The notes beneath the pieces are model-generated. The model saw only the letters and a program-made list of their open reading frames with translations. It ran no database searches and was not told where the DNA came from. A stretch of DNA of 64,000 nt from Hyaloraphidium curvatum (Eukaryota > Monoblepharomycota > Hyaloraphidiomycetes > Hyaloraphidiales > Hyaloraphidiaceae): the NCBI GenBank assembly GCA_025558095.1, contig JAIVFI010000022.1, forward strand, positions 642,475-706,474, written 5' to 3'. A program made the position numbers and the translations under genes. This document shows, in pieces, positions 41,636 to 50,054 of this stretch (its first letter is position 1; each line of letters opens with the position of its first letter).

Positions 41636-41734
41636 TCCCCCGCAGGGGGGGCATTGGACCGCCGTGGGGGCTGTTGGCTCCCCCTTTGTAGGACGGAACG
41701 ACTCTGTCACTAGTGCGTAATAGGAACGTGTGAT

Positions 41735-41762
41735 TCATCAGATCTCTATCACAGGCGCTGAG
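41735..41762 (-). repeat. 28-bp dispersed repeat, copy 2
   Basis: Exact copy of 25739-25766. On the minus strand it begins 21 bp after the stop codon (41783) of the LINE-like frame, so it is likely part of that element's 3' untranslated tail. Confidence 0.85.
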
Positions 41763-41782
41763 CGCCCCCCAACCCCGATACA

Positions 41783-42260
41783 TCACGTCACGCCATATAC
41801 ATTGAATTCGGGGAAGAGGGGAGGGGTTAGATGTCCGCCGAGCTGCCGGGTACAGGCTTCCTTGAACCTGTTCATAAGCTGTTGGCAACCCAGTACGCGC
41901 CCCCGCTGAACAACGGCGCGCAGACGGCCGGTCTGGCGGGCCATGAGACCATCGACATCCCAGTCTTTGCCGTCGGATTTGGTGCGCGGGGGAGAGATCT
42001 CTCGAGACCAAACACGGAGTTGTTCATCCGCCGCGTCGTGCAGGCGGCCGAAGGTCGAGACCGCAAACCAAATGAGGTTGTGCACGGGGGGATCGGGAAC
42101 GTAGAACTGGTTGGCAAGGGCCGTCGCCTTCTTCTGAACAGCGCGGCGCAGGAGCGAGGTCTCGTTGCGGGAGTCCGTCGAGCGCGAGGTGCGACGGTCC
42201 GGGTCGGAACCGGGCCTGAAGCTCTAACCCGGCGCGCGAATCCCGCTCGGCTCTTCGGGT
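41783..42260 (-). mobile_element. LINE-like (non-LTR) retrotransposon 3' end, fragment
   Basis: The minus-strand frame reads TDSRNETSLLRRAVQKKATA, NQFYVPDPPVHNLIWFAVST, FGRLHDAADEQLRVWSREIS, RQTGRLRAVVQRGRVLGCQQ and LMNRFKEACTRQLG, ending at 41783. The order (basic helix, then xLIWFAVSTFGxxxDAADEQL, then LxxVVQRGRVLGCQQL) resembles the extreme C-terminus of fungal and plant LINE reverse-transcriptase proteins. The polymerase domain itself is absent, so this is a heavily 5'-truncated copy, as is usual for LINEs. Identification rests on this C-terminal pattern only. Confidence 0.4.
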
Positions 42261-42469
42261 CGGATAGGCCCTGAATATGAATAAGCGAACGGCGTTGAAG
42301 ATACTTGACTGTAGCCGGGGGAAAAGCGGTTGCGGGATGTCTCCCGGGGTGCGTCCCAAGGGCTCTCAGAACGAGGATCCGGCCGGGCGGGGTTCCGCAC
42401 GGTGGTCGAACGACACGGAGAGCACGTAGAGTCAACTGGCGATCAAGATCGTACTGTTACATGTCCCGC

Positions 42470-42479
42470 TCTTTATATA
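42470..42479 (+). promoter_or_regulatory. TATA-like element without an assigned gene
   Basis: TCTTTATATATC lies about 30 bp before the 10-bp satellite. No supported plus-strand gene follows, so it may belong to transposon debris. Confidence 0.25.
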
Positions 42480-42499
42480 TCCCAGGAGGGTGGCTGTGC

Positions 42500-42586
42500 C
42501 GAGTCACTTGCGAGTCACTTGCGAGTCGCTCGCGAGTGACTCGCGAGTCGATCGCGAGTCGATCACGAGTCGATCGCGAGGACCGA
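42500..42586 (+). repeat. 10-bp CGAGTCRMTY satellite with palindromic character
   Basis: Eight or nine near-identical decamers in a row: GCGAGTCACTT, GCGAGTCGCTC, GCGAGTGACTC, GCGAGTCGATC, ACGAGTCGATC and so on. Since GAGTCACTC and CGATCG are self-complementary or nearly so, the tract can pair with itself. Confidence 0.85.
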
Positions 42587-42805
42587 CGCCTCCACGCCTC
42601 CGAACCGAAAATGAAAATACCCCTGTCCGAATGTCAGACGTCCTGTACCTTCACACGCCCCCACCCAAAAGAAGGCGCCGCCCTCGGCGCCACGAAATCG
42701 AAGATCCTCCGCAGAGTGACGTCATGCTTGCAGTAGAAGATGTTGAAGGCCGAGGTGGAGACAACAGATGTTGGAGAGTGTAGGGCCGAAGGGTGGCTTA
42801 GGCGT

Positions 42806-43160
42806 CCTCAAAGTCGACGTCGGCGCCCGCCTCGTCGTCGCTCGGCGGCGGGGCGCGGAGCCGGCGGGTAAAGCCGAGAGCGAAGGCGGCATGCACGGCT
42901 GAGCCGTCCGCGGCCTAGGGGGTGTAGACCGGGTGCGGGCATGGTCGACTTGTAGGGCGCAGCCGGGATGTGTTGTACAGGGCGGCCAAGAGGCCGTCGT
43001 CCTGCGAGACGATGGAGGAGATCTGAACACGCATTTTCAGTCCGGGTATCACAAGTTGGCGTTCGAGGGGGTCGAGGATAGGCTCGAGGTAGTACGTCGG
43101 GTTTGAGTCAGTGAAAGCCGGGGATCGGAGCACAGAGATGGAAATGCTGTGACCGGATAG
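42806..43160 (-). pseudogene. Protein-coding remnant downstream of the integrase, with in-frame stop
   Basis: The minus strand reads LRSPAFTDSNPTYYLEPILD, LERQLVIPGLKMRVQISSIV and SQDDGLLAALYNTSRLRP, then VYTP and TAG. It continues in the same frame as AADGSAVHAAFALGFTRRLR and SDDEAGADVDFEDA before its own stop. The acidic, clean C-terminus suggests that a single nonsense mutation split one protein. It may be the 3' part of the retroelement or a host gene interrupted by it. Family not recognised. Confidence 0.35.
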
Positions 43161-43175
43161 ACGTCGTTGGTGTTA

Positions 43176-44660
43176 CTAGCGACGCCGAGTCCGCATGCGC
43201 CTGGGGAGACCCGTCGGGAGCTGGAGACCAACGCGATCGGCATAGGCGCGGACGATCCCTATGGCGCCGTGCAACATGTCCAGAGGGAGCTTGGTCGTAC
43301 GAGCGAAGCCCCGCCACTTGACCTCGAACTTGAGTCCGTGACCCTGGCCCTCGTGGCCGACGATGTCCTCGACGGTGTACTCCTGCTCGTTCCCAAGCGC
43401 GTTCTCGACCTCGATTTCCTCTTCGAACTCGTTCACCGGTTCCGAGAGATCGAGCTCTTCACCGGCGGCGAGCTCCGGGGCGCGTGCGTTCCACGAGCGC
43501 GCGTTGAAGGTGGCCGACTCCCAAGGCTTGTAGCGCGCCAGCCGGTCCACATGCACAGTGGTGACGTGGTCGGTCTCGTAGACGTGTCTACACTTCCAGG
43601 TGAGCTCGGTGTGGCCTGACTCCTCGATGCGGTAGGGCCCAAGATAACGAGAGACGAACTTGCCCGGCTCGCCCTTGCGCGGTCGTTCTGGTCCCCAGAT
43701 GAGCACGAGGTCGCCGGGGCGGAAGGTAATCGGAAGCCGGGTAGCGTTGGCCTTGGCGTTCCGAGTCTCCGCCGCTGCGGCCATCTTCTCGGCCACCAGG
43801 TCGTAGGCCGCACGAAGCTGCGCCACGAGCTCCACGACGTAGGTCCGCCGGCGCTCATCCTCTGTCTTCTTGTCCTCCTCGTCGCTGGCCCGCAGGTGCA
43901 CTGGCTCGCGAATCTCGGTCTCGTCGTAAAGTAGGTCGAGCGGAATACGAGCATCCCGACCATGCATCAGAAAGAACGGAGTTTCGCCGGTCGTCGCGTG
44001 GATGGAGGTCCGGAAGGCAAAGATGACCCCCACGATGTCCTCGTCCCATGTCTGGTAGTTCTTGGAGACCGCTGCGCTCAGGGCGTCGATGATCCACCGG
44101 TTCGGGCGCTCCGCGAGGGAAGCCCTGGGATGCCCAACCGTGACCAGGCCCCGGTTGATGCCGAGTAGCTTGAGCAGGTACTCCATGTAATGGTTGTCCA
44201 GGTTCGAGGCGTTGTCGTGGTGAATCCGCTTCGGAAGACCGTGCTCGAGAATCCATCGCGTATAGAGCAGCTTCGCCGTCGTCGGCCCAGAGAGGTCCGG
44301 AGTCGGATACGCCGCGACCCATTTAGTGAACGGATCGTAGACGACGAGAAGGTACTTGTTGTCGCGGGGCGTGGCCGGATTGATCTCGCCGATGTAGTCG
44401 ATGTAGATGTCCTCGTTGGGACCTGTGAGAGGAACCGATTTCAGTAAGCCCTGGTTCGATACCGAAGGCATCTTCCGGGTCATGCATGTTAGGCAGGCTC
44501 GCGTCCAGCGGCGAACGTCGTGCGCCATGCCGACCCAATATACGCGGCGCCGCAGATTGCTGTACGCCCGCCCTATGAGAAATTTCCATGGGAAAGCCCT
44601 GGGAAACAAATGGGAAAACCCGTCCCGCATGGGACTTGCATGGGAAAAGTGCTTGGACAT
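43176..44660 (-). mobile_element. Ty3/gypsy chromovirus integrase with chromodomain, 5'-truncated
   Basis: One open frame of about 494 codons. The first 35 residues come from the CATGGGAA array; real integrase begins near LRRRVYWVGMAHDVRRW with the second half of the zinc-binding HHCC module (CLTCMTRK). The catalytic core follows: IYIDYIGEI (D), LPKRIHHDNASNLDNHYMEY (D) and HPRASLAERPNRWIIDAL (E), then a GPY/F-type module (FRPGDLVLIWGPERPR, FVSRYLGPYRIEESGHTELT). The C-terminus is a chromodomain: YTVEDIVGHEG...LKFEVKWRGFARTTK. Chromoviruses use this domain to target chromatin marks. Protease, reverse transcriptase, RNase H and LTRs are not found, so the copy is immobile alone, but the integrase frame is still intact. 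Confidence 0.85.
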
Positions 44661-44830
44661 GGGAAATCACATGGGCTGGCATGGGAATATTCCATGGGGA
44701 GCCTAACCCCTAAGTCCGGAGAATGGGATTGGCCATGGGAATAGTATGTACCAGGCCGTCCAGACCCAGGTGGTTAGGGCTTGGAAGCACAGGACATGGG
44801 CTGGACATGGGACGCCTCATGGGATCCCTG
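44581..44830 (+). repeat. CATGGGAA-rich array with telomere-like relic
   Basis: CATGGGAA or close variants recur at least eight times at irregular spacing (for example CATGGGAAAG, CATGGGAAATC, CATGGGAATA). Inside it, at 44702-44714, stands CCTAACCCCTAAG, two degenerate copies of the C-rich telomere strand. The same motif in the opposite orientation fills 63561-63865 beside the telomere. Confidence 0.75.
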
Positions 44831-44952
44831 AGCGACAGTGCACGAACTCGAAGAGTATCGCCTTGTTCATGACGTTCACTCACTGGCATTACCATCCTAG
44901 AGGGGCCGCAGGCTTCAGATGGATGCGCATTCAACCCGTTCGCCATCTCATT

Positions 44953-45020
44953 GACATCCGTTTTGAACTCGTTTGAAATCTGTTTCATATCCCTTTTTAG
45001 TCCGTTTTCTATCCGCTCGG
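44953..45020 (-). promoter_or_regulatory. GCGGAY-type motif cluster (minus orientation)
   Basis: On the minus strand: GCGGATAGAAAACGGACTAA and AAACAGATT, AAACGGATG. Lies between the truncated integrase gene and the F-box gene, ending about 20 bp before the first possible ATG (45039) of the latter. Confidence 0.4.
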
Positions 45021-45122
45021 GCATCCTTGCCCGTCTGCATGGATCCGCTCGTCCGATCGCAAGGCGGCGATCAGCCGAGGTCCGAACCGTTTCTCGGGTC
45101 CCGGATCTTGCCCACCGTGACC

Positions 45123-46199
45123 ATGTCGGTACGCGCTCTTCGGAGCTGCCCACCGGAGGTTCTGAAGGAAATCGCGCGTTTCCTGGACCCTAATGCGCGA
45201 GTCGCGCTCGCGAGCACGGGCAAGGAGATCCGCGCCGCGGTTTTGGACGTGGCCTTGCGGAGCGTCCGACCCCCAAGCTCGCGCACAGCTGCCGACTACT
45301 TCGATTCGGTGGTGCACGAAGGCACGGAGGAACTTATTCATGTGGTCACGAGGCACTTGACACTGGATCCCCAAGTTCCTTTTGGCAACGACCCCGCCGC
45401 CCTTCACCCTGAGCTTCAGTTCCGCAAGATAGCCCTGCCGCACCTCCACAGCCTCGCCATCGGCCTTAATCCCTCATTTCGCGCGCGAGAGCTGCGCCTT
45501 CTCCTCACAAGGCACGACCCCGCGGAGCACCTAAGGCAGCTCACCCTCACCAACGTCGACCTCGCCTTCCTTCCGTCCCTCGGGATGTTGGAAGTGTTTG
45601 TCTCCCGCTTGTCGTACCTGGAGATTGGCGTAACCGGGGGCGCTAAAGTCCTGAAAGGGGTTCTGGGATGCGTTGAGAAGGCGCTCTTCCACGGTCTCGG
45701 GTCGTGGGGTCTCCAAACATCGGAGAGAGAGCTTGCTTGTGAAATGCCCACTGAAGTGGCGCGTCGCTTGACGACGCTGAAGGCCGGGCCGCGCGTTTTC
45801 AAGCAGGTCTGCAACGCTTGTGGCGATTCGGGGACGGAGCTTCGGAGGCTCGCACTTTCGGGGATCTCGGGCTGCCGGAAGCTACTACGGGTGCAGAAAC
45901 ACGTGTGGTCGCTCGCGTTGCCGACCATGGAGTCTGACAACTACGCGAGGTTTACGCTTCCCAGGAACGTGGAGTACGTGGAGATCCAGACAATAATCGT
46001 GTCATGCCGCAGTCCCATGCACGAGATTCCGGACAGCCACGTGCTTCCTGGCATTATGTCTTTGCGGAAGCTCAAGCGCGTGGAGGTGTTAGGGTTCGCG
46101 GTCAAGACGCTATCCGACCGAGCCTTGAAGCAGCGTGACCTCGAAACTCAGTGGTGGCAGGTGACTCTTCCGGCGCGTTTGCGGAATCGCACTGTTTGA
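45123..46199 (+). CDS. F-box / leucine-rich-repeat-like protein
   Basis: One uninterrupted frame. ATG 45123 (MSVRALRSCPPEVLKEIARF) puts the F-box at the N-terminus as usual; an in-frame ATG at 45039 would add 28 residues. The F-box (residues about 5-40) reads LRSCPPEVLKEIARFLDPNA then LASTGKEIRAAV. The rest has irregular leucine-rich segments: LPHLHSLAIGLNPSF, LRQLTLTNVDLAFLPSLGML, LSYLEIGVTGGA, LRRLALSGISGCRKLL, LRKLKRVEVLGFAVKTLS. About 359 residues. F-box proteins bind Skp1 and bring substrates to SCF ubiquitin ligase; the LRR-like part would choose the substrate. It is intact, unlike the relative at 6803, with which it shares layout but little close sequence. Confidence 0.7.
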   Translation: MSVRALRSCPPEVLKEIARFLDPNARVALASTGKEIRAAVLDVALRSVRPPSSRTAADYFDSVVHEGTEELIHVVTRHLTLDPQVPFGNDPAALHPELQFRKIALPHLHSLAIGLNPSFRARELRLLLTRHDPAEHLRQLTLTNVDLAFLPSLGMLEVFVSRLSYLEIGVTGGAKVLKGVLGCVEKALFHGLGSWGLQTSERELACEMPTEVARRLTTLKAGPRVFKQVCNACGDSGTELRRLALSGISGCRKLLRVQKHVWSLALPTMESDNYARFTLPRNVEYVEIQTIIVSCRSPMHEIPDSHVLPGIMSLRKLKRVEVLGFAVKTLSDRALKQRDLETQWWQVTLPARLRNRTV

Positions 46200-46265
46200 A
46201 GTTGTCGGCATGTGATTGGGTGCAACGTAGTGTTTTCCAAGCGCAGTTGTGATAGAAAGCGAACA

Positions 46266-46330
46266 TGTGCGGATCGCGAAACAGAATCTTTCCGGATCGC
46301 ATACAGACAACAAGGTCGACAACGAACAGA
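46266..46330 (+). promoter_or_regulatory. GCGGAY-type motif cluster
   Basis: TGCGGATCGCGAAACAGA, then CCGGATCGCATACAGACAAC, then AACGAACAGAAAC. Located between the F-box gene and the SET-domain gene, about 165 bp before the latter's likely ATG. Confidence 0.4.
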
Positions 46331-46494
46331 AACCCTCAGGAAGTCATGCAGATCAATAGTGTGACACAAACGATAGCTCGCCATTCGTTCCGACATCTGG
46401 CCGACACATGAAAGAGTGTAATCATGGGCTTCAGTGGACTCACAACTGTGCGGGACGGGTCGGCGCAGTTTTGGAAAAAACACAAACACCTCCC

Positions 46495-47661
46495 ATGCCC
46501 ATGCAGAGCCCCAGGGAAACAGCGACCATGGCAAAGACGCTGAACAGTTCAACTGAGCGCTCACGAGTGCTGCGGGCACGGCGGGCCGAGGAGCGCCGCC
46601 AGGTGCTGGAAAAGAAGCGCCTTCAGCAGCGCGCCCGCCGCGTGGTCGCACGGGGCATCTCGCCGCCCGTGGTCTCGGCCGACGGGACTGCCAGCGACAC
46701 GGAAAATGGGGCTTCGACGGACACGCAGACGCCGGAGGCCTGGGATGGCCATCGAGCGTCTCCGGCCCACCAATTGCCCCGTTGCGCCCGCGCTCCTGGT
46801 GGCCGGGACCCGCGCGCTGTGCTGCAGGGACCTGCGGACGACCCCCGCCTGGTTGCGTTGCCTGCTGTCAACGAAGCCGGAGGCATCGGATTCGGACTTT
46901 ACGTCGCCTGTCCGTTGTGCCCAATGGCGCACTTCGACAGCTCACCGACGGCCACGTGGCGCACTAGTGCCGCCGAGGCGCAGCTGATCTTGCAGCGGTC
47001 CCTTTGTGGGCGGTCTGCCGCAGGCACCGCGTTCCGCAAGGGCGACGTGCTGGGCACCTACAAAGGAACCACGTGTGCGAAGAGCTCATGCGGGGACTAT
47101 GTTCTTTTCATTCAAGCTTTGGGATTTTCGGTTGACGGGGCCAATCGAGGTTCCATCCTGCGCTTCGCCAATTATGCACAGGACCATCAGAAGCGCAATG
47201 CGGTGTTTTTGGGCAAGCCGGTCAAGGTGGAGAACCTTTGGGGGGCCCGAGTGGTCGCCTCGCGCAACATTTCCTACCATGACGAGGTTCTGCTTAACTA
47301 TGCGTCGCCCGGTTTCATTGGGAACTCCATGGTCGCGCGGCTGGAACACAAACTTGACGAGAAGCCCACGCCGTGCAGGTTGCCGACACCGGTGGTGAAG
47401 GTACACCGAGTCCGGGACCCTGGTGACGGGTTCGGCCTGGAGCTCAACGTCACGCGTCAGAGCGCGTACGAAGGATGGGCACGCAGTGGACGGCGCACCC
47501 GCAAACCGAAGCGGATCTGGATCCGCGAGAGCGAGGTTCCGGAGTCCGACGCGGAATCGCGAAGAGTGATCTCCGGCTTTCTGAAGGGGCACCGGCCCAA
47601 GCAGCCGACTCGCGCAACATCCGCGAGGTTGTTGGGGAAGGCGAAGAAGATCGATGTATAG
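46495..47661 (+). CDS. SET-domain protein
   Basis: The frame is open from 46408; ATG 46495 (MPMQSPRETATMAKTLN) or 46528 are likely starts; stop 47661; about 388 residues. The N-terminus is strongly basic and helical (VLRARRAEERRQVLEKKRLQ). The SET fold lies at about residues 180-290: GTAFRKGDVLGTYKGTTCAK, DYVLFIQALGFSVDGANRGS, ILRFANYAQDHQKRNAVFL (the RFxNHxxxxN motif with N-Y in place of N-H) and VVASRNISYHDEVLLNYAS (matching AxRDIxxGEELxxDYG). SET enzymes methylate lysines of histones or other proteins with SAM. The changed His of the NHS motif leaves activity open. The C-terminus is basic. Likely nuclear. Confidence 0.65.
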   Translation: MPMQSPRETATMAKTLNSSTERSRVLRARRAEERRQVLEKKRLQQRARRVVARGISPPVVSADGTASDTENGASTDTQTPEAWDGHRASPAHQLPRCARAPGGRDPRAVLQGPADDPRLVALPAVNEAGGIGFGLYVACPLCPMAHFDSSPTATWRTSAAEAQLILQRSLCGRSAAGTAFRKGDVLGTYKGTTCAKSSCGDYVLFIQALGFSVDGANRGSILRFANYAQDHQKRNAVFLGKPVKVENLWGARVVASRNISYHDEVLLNYASPGFIGNSMVARLEHKLDEKPTPCRLPTPVVKVHRVRDPGDGFGLELNVTRQSAYEGWARSGRRTRKPKRIWIRESEVPESDAESRRVISGFLKGHRPKQPTRATSARLLGKAKKIDV

Positions 47662-47679
47662 GTTCTTCTTCCTAAAGTC

Positions 47680-47736
47680 TGCTTGCCTTCCGCATGCAGT
47701 CCGCTTTTTGTCCGCATCAACTCTGCATCACATCTA
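47680..47736 (-). promoter_or_regulatory. GCGGAY-type motif cluster (minus orientation)
   Basis: On the minus strand: GATGCAGAGTTGATGCGGAC, AAAAAGCGGACTGCATGCGG, then AAGCAGA. The core AAGCGGACTNCATGC is shared with 49931 and 54181, which are in the plus orientation. It lies just after the SET gene and beyond the 3' end of the minus-strand gene that follows. Confidence 0.4.
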
Positions 47737-47867
47737 CTTGGCGTTAGGTCGCCGGCGTCCAAACTAACCACCTCTCTCTGCACGTGCCTTTGGAGGTGTC
47801 TCTTAGAGACCCGTGGAGGTTCCAAAGAACCGATTCGGAAGGCGAGGGCGACGCAAAGTACGAATTG

Positions 47868-49839
47868 TTAAGAAAACATTTCGCCGGTCTCCGTAATGCC
47901 CAGCCAGCACCTAAGGTGCCCCATCCGTGCTTGCTCGTCGTCATATGTGCCGCCTGCCACCCACTGGTCGAGGGCTATGTAATGATCAAGGCCGGCCTCC
48001 AAAGGGAACGAGAACACCTCTCTCGCGATGCCGTAGAGCTCCGGGAATCGCTCGCGGTTTTCCTGTGACAAAGGGTGCGTCAATCGGCCTTCCCAGGCTG
48101 CCCTCTGGCGAAACACTACGCGTCCTACCTTCCAATAGCCGGGGATGTCGATCAGTTCCTCGCGGTTGGCACTGACCGACTCGTTGATGTAGACCACGGC
48201 CTCGCTCTTGCCGTGGTTCTGCCGACGAGCCTGTACCGCGAAATCCTCGATATCTTGGAGATGGTTATGCCTAAGTGAAGCGCGCGGCTTGGTGTACGGA
48301 CGCGCGGTGGCGACGGGAGCGGCGTCGTTTGTGATCGCGCTTGCTGCTGAAATGAGCATTTCCATGGCAGTCTTCTTGTACGATTCCAGTTGCGACCGGA
48401 TGACGGCATGCTTTAAGGCGTCTTGGACGGCGGCAATCTTTCGGGACAGCCACGTGAGCCTCATGTTCGGGTTAAGCACTGCCCAGGACCGCAAGATCAA
48501 TAGGAGCCCTCGAATGGACCAGTCGCGACAACGCTGCTGGAAGCTCACCCATACAAAGGAGGACATAACGCTCGTTCGATTCAATTGCAGACTTGAGTTC
48601 CTTGTCTGCCGTACTTAGGAGCTCGGCAGCTTGCTCCAGCTGCAGTTTTGGGAGGTCTGCAAGGCCGCGACTCTTGGTCCGGTCAATCAGATCCACTTGG
48701 GCATCATGCAATAGGACTCGTAAGTCAATCAGTGCCGCTGCAATGAGCCCGCGTTGATGTAGGCGTCGACCGTCGTCCCTCGGAGTGTCCCGCAGATCGT
48801 AATCTTGCACAGCTTCCCAAGCGTTGACGAGCACTTGCCTTGGCGAGCAAGTGGTGAAACGAAAATCGAGTCAGCAAGCATCGACATGCACGCATACCGC
48901 GCGCCCTCACGCACCGGAGATGAAACATAGTCGCTGGTGGCGGTAGGGAGGAGGTCGGGTAGGGCATGGCCTTTTGCGCTTTACGGACGAGCTCCCGCAC
49001 CCGGAAGAGCCACGGCTTGATTCCGTAGCCGAGAAGCTCGAAGCGGTCATGCTCGAGGCGTGGGGTCTGCTGACCACTGAGGAAGCCAGGGGGGATCGCC
49101 ATTGTAATTGTTACGATCTGCACGCGGGTCGTTTGTCGGTGACACAATGCGGGAGTTGCCCCAGCAGGGCGCGTGTCCTACTTCGTTCTCAAGCAGCGCC
49201 ACGTGCCTGGCCAGGGGCTCGTCCACAATCATGCTCTTGATCATGTCGAACGAAACGCTCCCGTTGCGAGCGATTCGCTCGCCAACGACAGCCTGAAAAA
49301 GCTTCCAATCCTCGGACAAAAACTCGACCACGAGCTTGAGAGACGTTGGGTCTTTGACGTCCATTGCCGTACCGTCATCGGCGACGAACGAGACCAGGAG
49401 ATGGCCGGAGCAGGTCTTGAGCAGGCTGGCCACGCGCCGATGAACCTCGCTGACCAGATCCGCCACAGTCGGCAGAGGAACGTCCTGGCAGACAGCGCGG
49501 ATGAGGCCACGCACGGCTCCATTGTCCGGCGCGACATCCGACAGCCGGCGCCCCATCGACACGGCCAGCGAGAGCAGCGCCTGTTGCACATTGTTGTCAG
49601 ACTTTCGAATGGAACGGGATGAGAATCGGCCGCACTTTAACGAGATCCTCCTTGGTTCCGGCGGCGCGGGACTGTGCAATACCGCAGGGTTTCGGGGATG
49701 CGACAGCCGTGTCGCCGCTGCTGCCTGTGTGTGCTTCCTCGCCGAATTCGTCGACCTGACTCGTTTGTCGCGTTGGGCCAAGGGGGGGCGCCGCAGCCGC
49801 GCCGCCTTCTTCGCCGGCACCGTCCACCGAAGTAATCAT
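47868..49839 (-). pseudogene. Unknown protein gene, several frame breaks
   Basis: From ATG 49839 (MITSVDGAGEEGGAAAAPPL) the sense strand gives coherent, protein-like stretches: NVQQALLSLAVSMGRRLSDV, LVSFVADDGTAMDVKDPTSL, VVEFLSEDWKLFQAVVGERI. An intron then leads to HDRFELLGYGIKPWLFRVRE, GHALPDLLPTATSDYVSSPV, CMSMLADSIFVSPLARQ, VLVNAWEAVQDYDLRDTPRD, LQLEQAAELLSTADKELKSA, LSRKIAAVQDALKHAVIRSQ and IDIPGYWKVGRVVFRQRAAW, ending ETGEMFS at 47868. At least three joins (near 48963, 48835 and 48480) need frame changes with no GT-AG pair, one beside a GCCAAGGCAAG near-duplication. I recognise no domain. It is either a decaying gene or it contains base-calling errors. Confidence 0.45.
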
Positions 49840-49930
49840 TGAACCGTTTTGTTGGGTGGCGAAGAGACCTACACTGCTGGTCGATGGGCTCCAAGGGAGT
49901 GAGGCGATCAGTGAAAACAGGGTTAGGAGT

Positions 49931-50005
49931 GAAAGCGGACTACATGCAGATCGCAAACAGACACAAACTAGGACAAAACGGACTACAGTCAGACGGATAG
50001 CGGAG
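49931..50005 (+). promoter_or_regulatory. GCGGAY-type motif cluster
   Basis: GAAAGCGGACTACATGCAGA, CGCAAACAGACACAAAC, AAAACGGACTACAG and ACGGATAGCGGAGC. Starts 92 bp upstream of the minus-strand gene at 49839 and lies between it and the 3' end of the transposase gene. Confidence 0.45.
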
Positions 50006-50054
50006 CAACGTAGCTGCGATATAGATTCCGCCATAGGCGTTCGGCAGCACATCG

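Noticed and set aside
39168-41710. Long minus-strand open frames (up to 640 codons) across 39.2-41.7 kb
   Set aside because: They overlap the well-supported channel and Ala/Pro-rich genes, are rich in Arg/Pro/Gly as expected for antisense frames of GC-rich DNA, and contain no motif.
44581-44830. CRISPR-like array
   Set aside because: Repeat units are only about 8 bp with irregular spacing, no constant spacer length, and the genome is eukaryotic.
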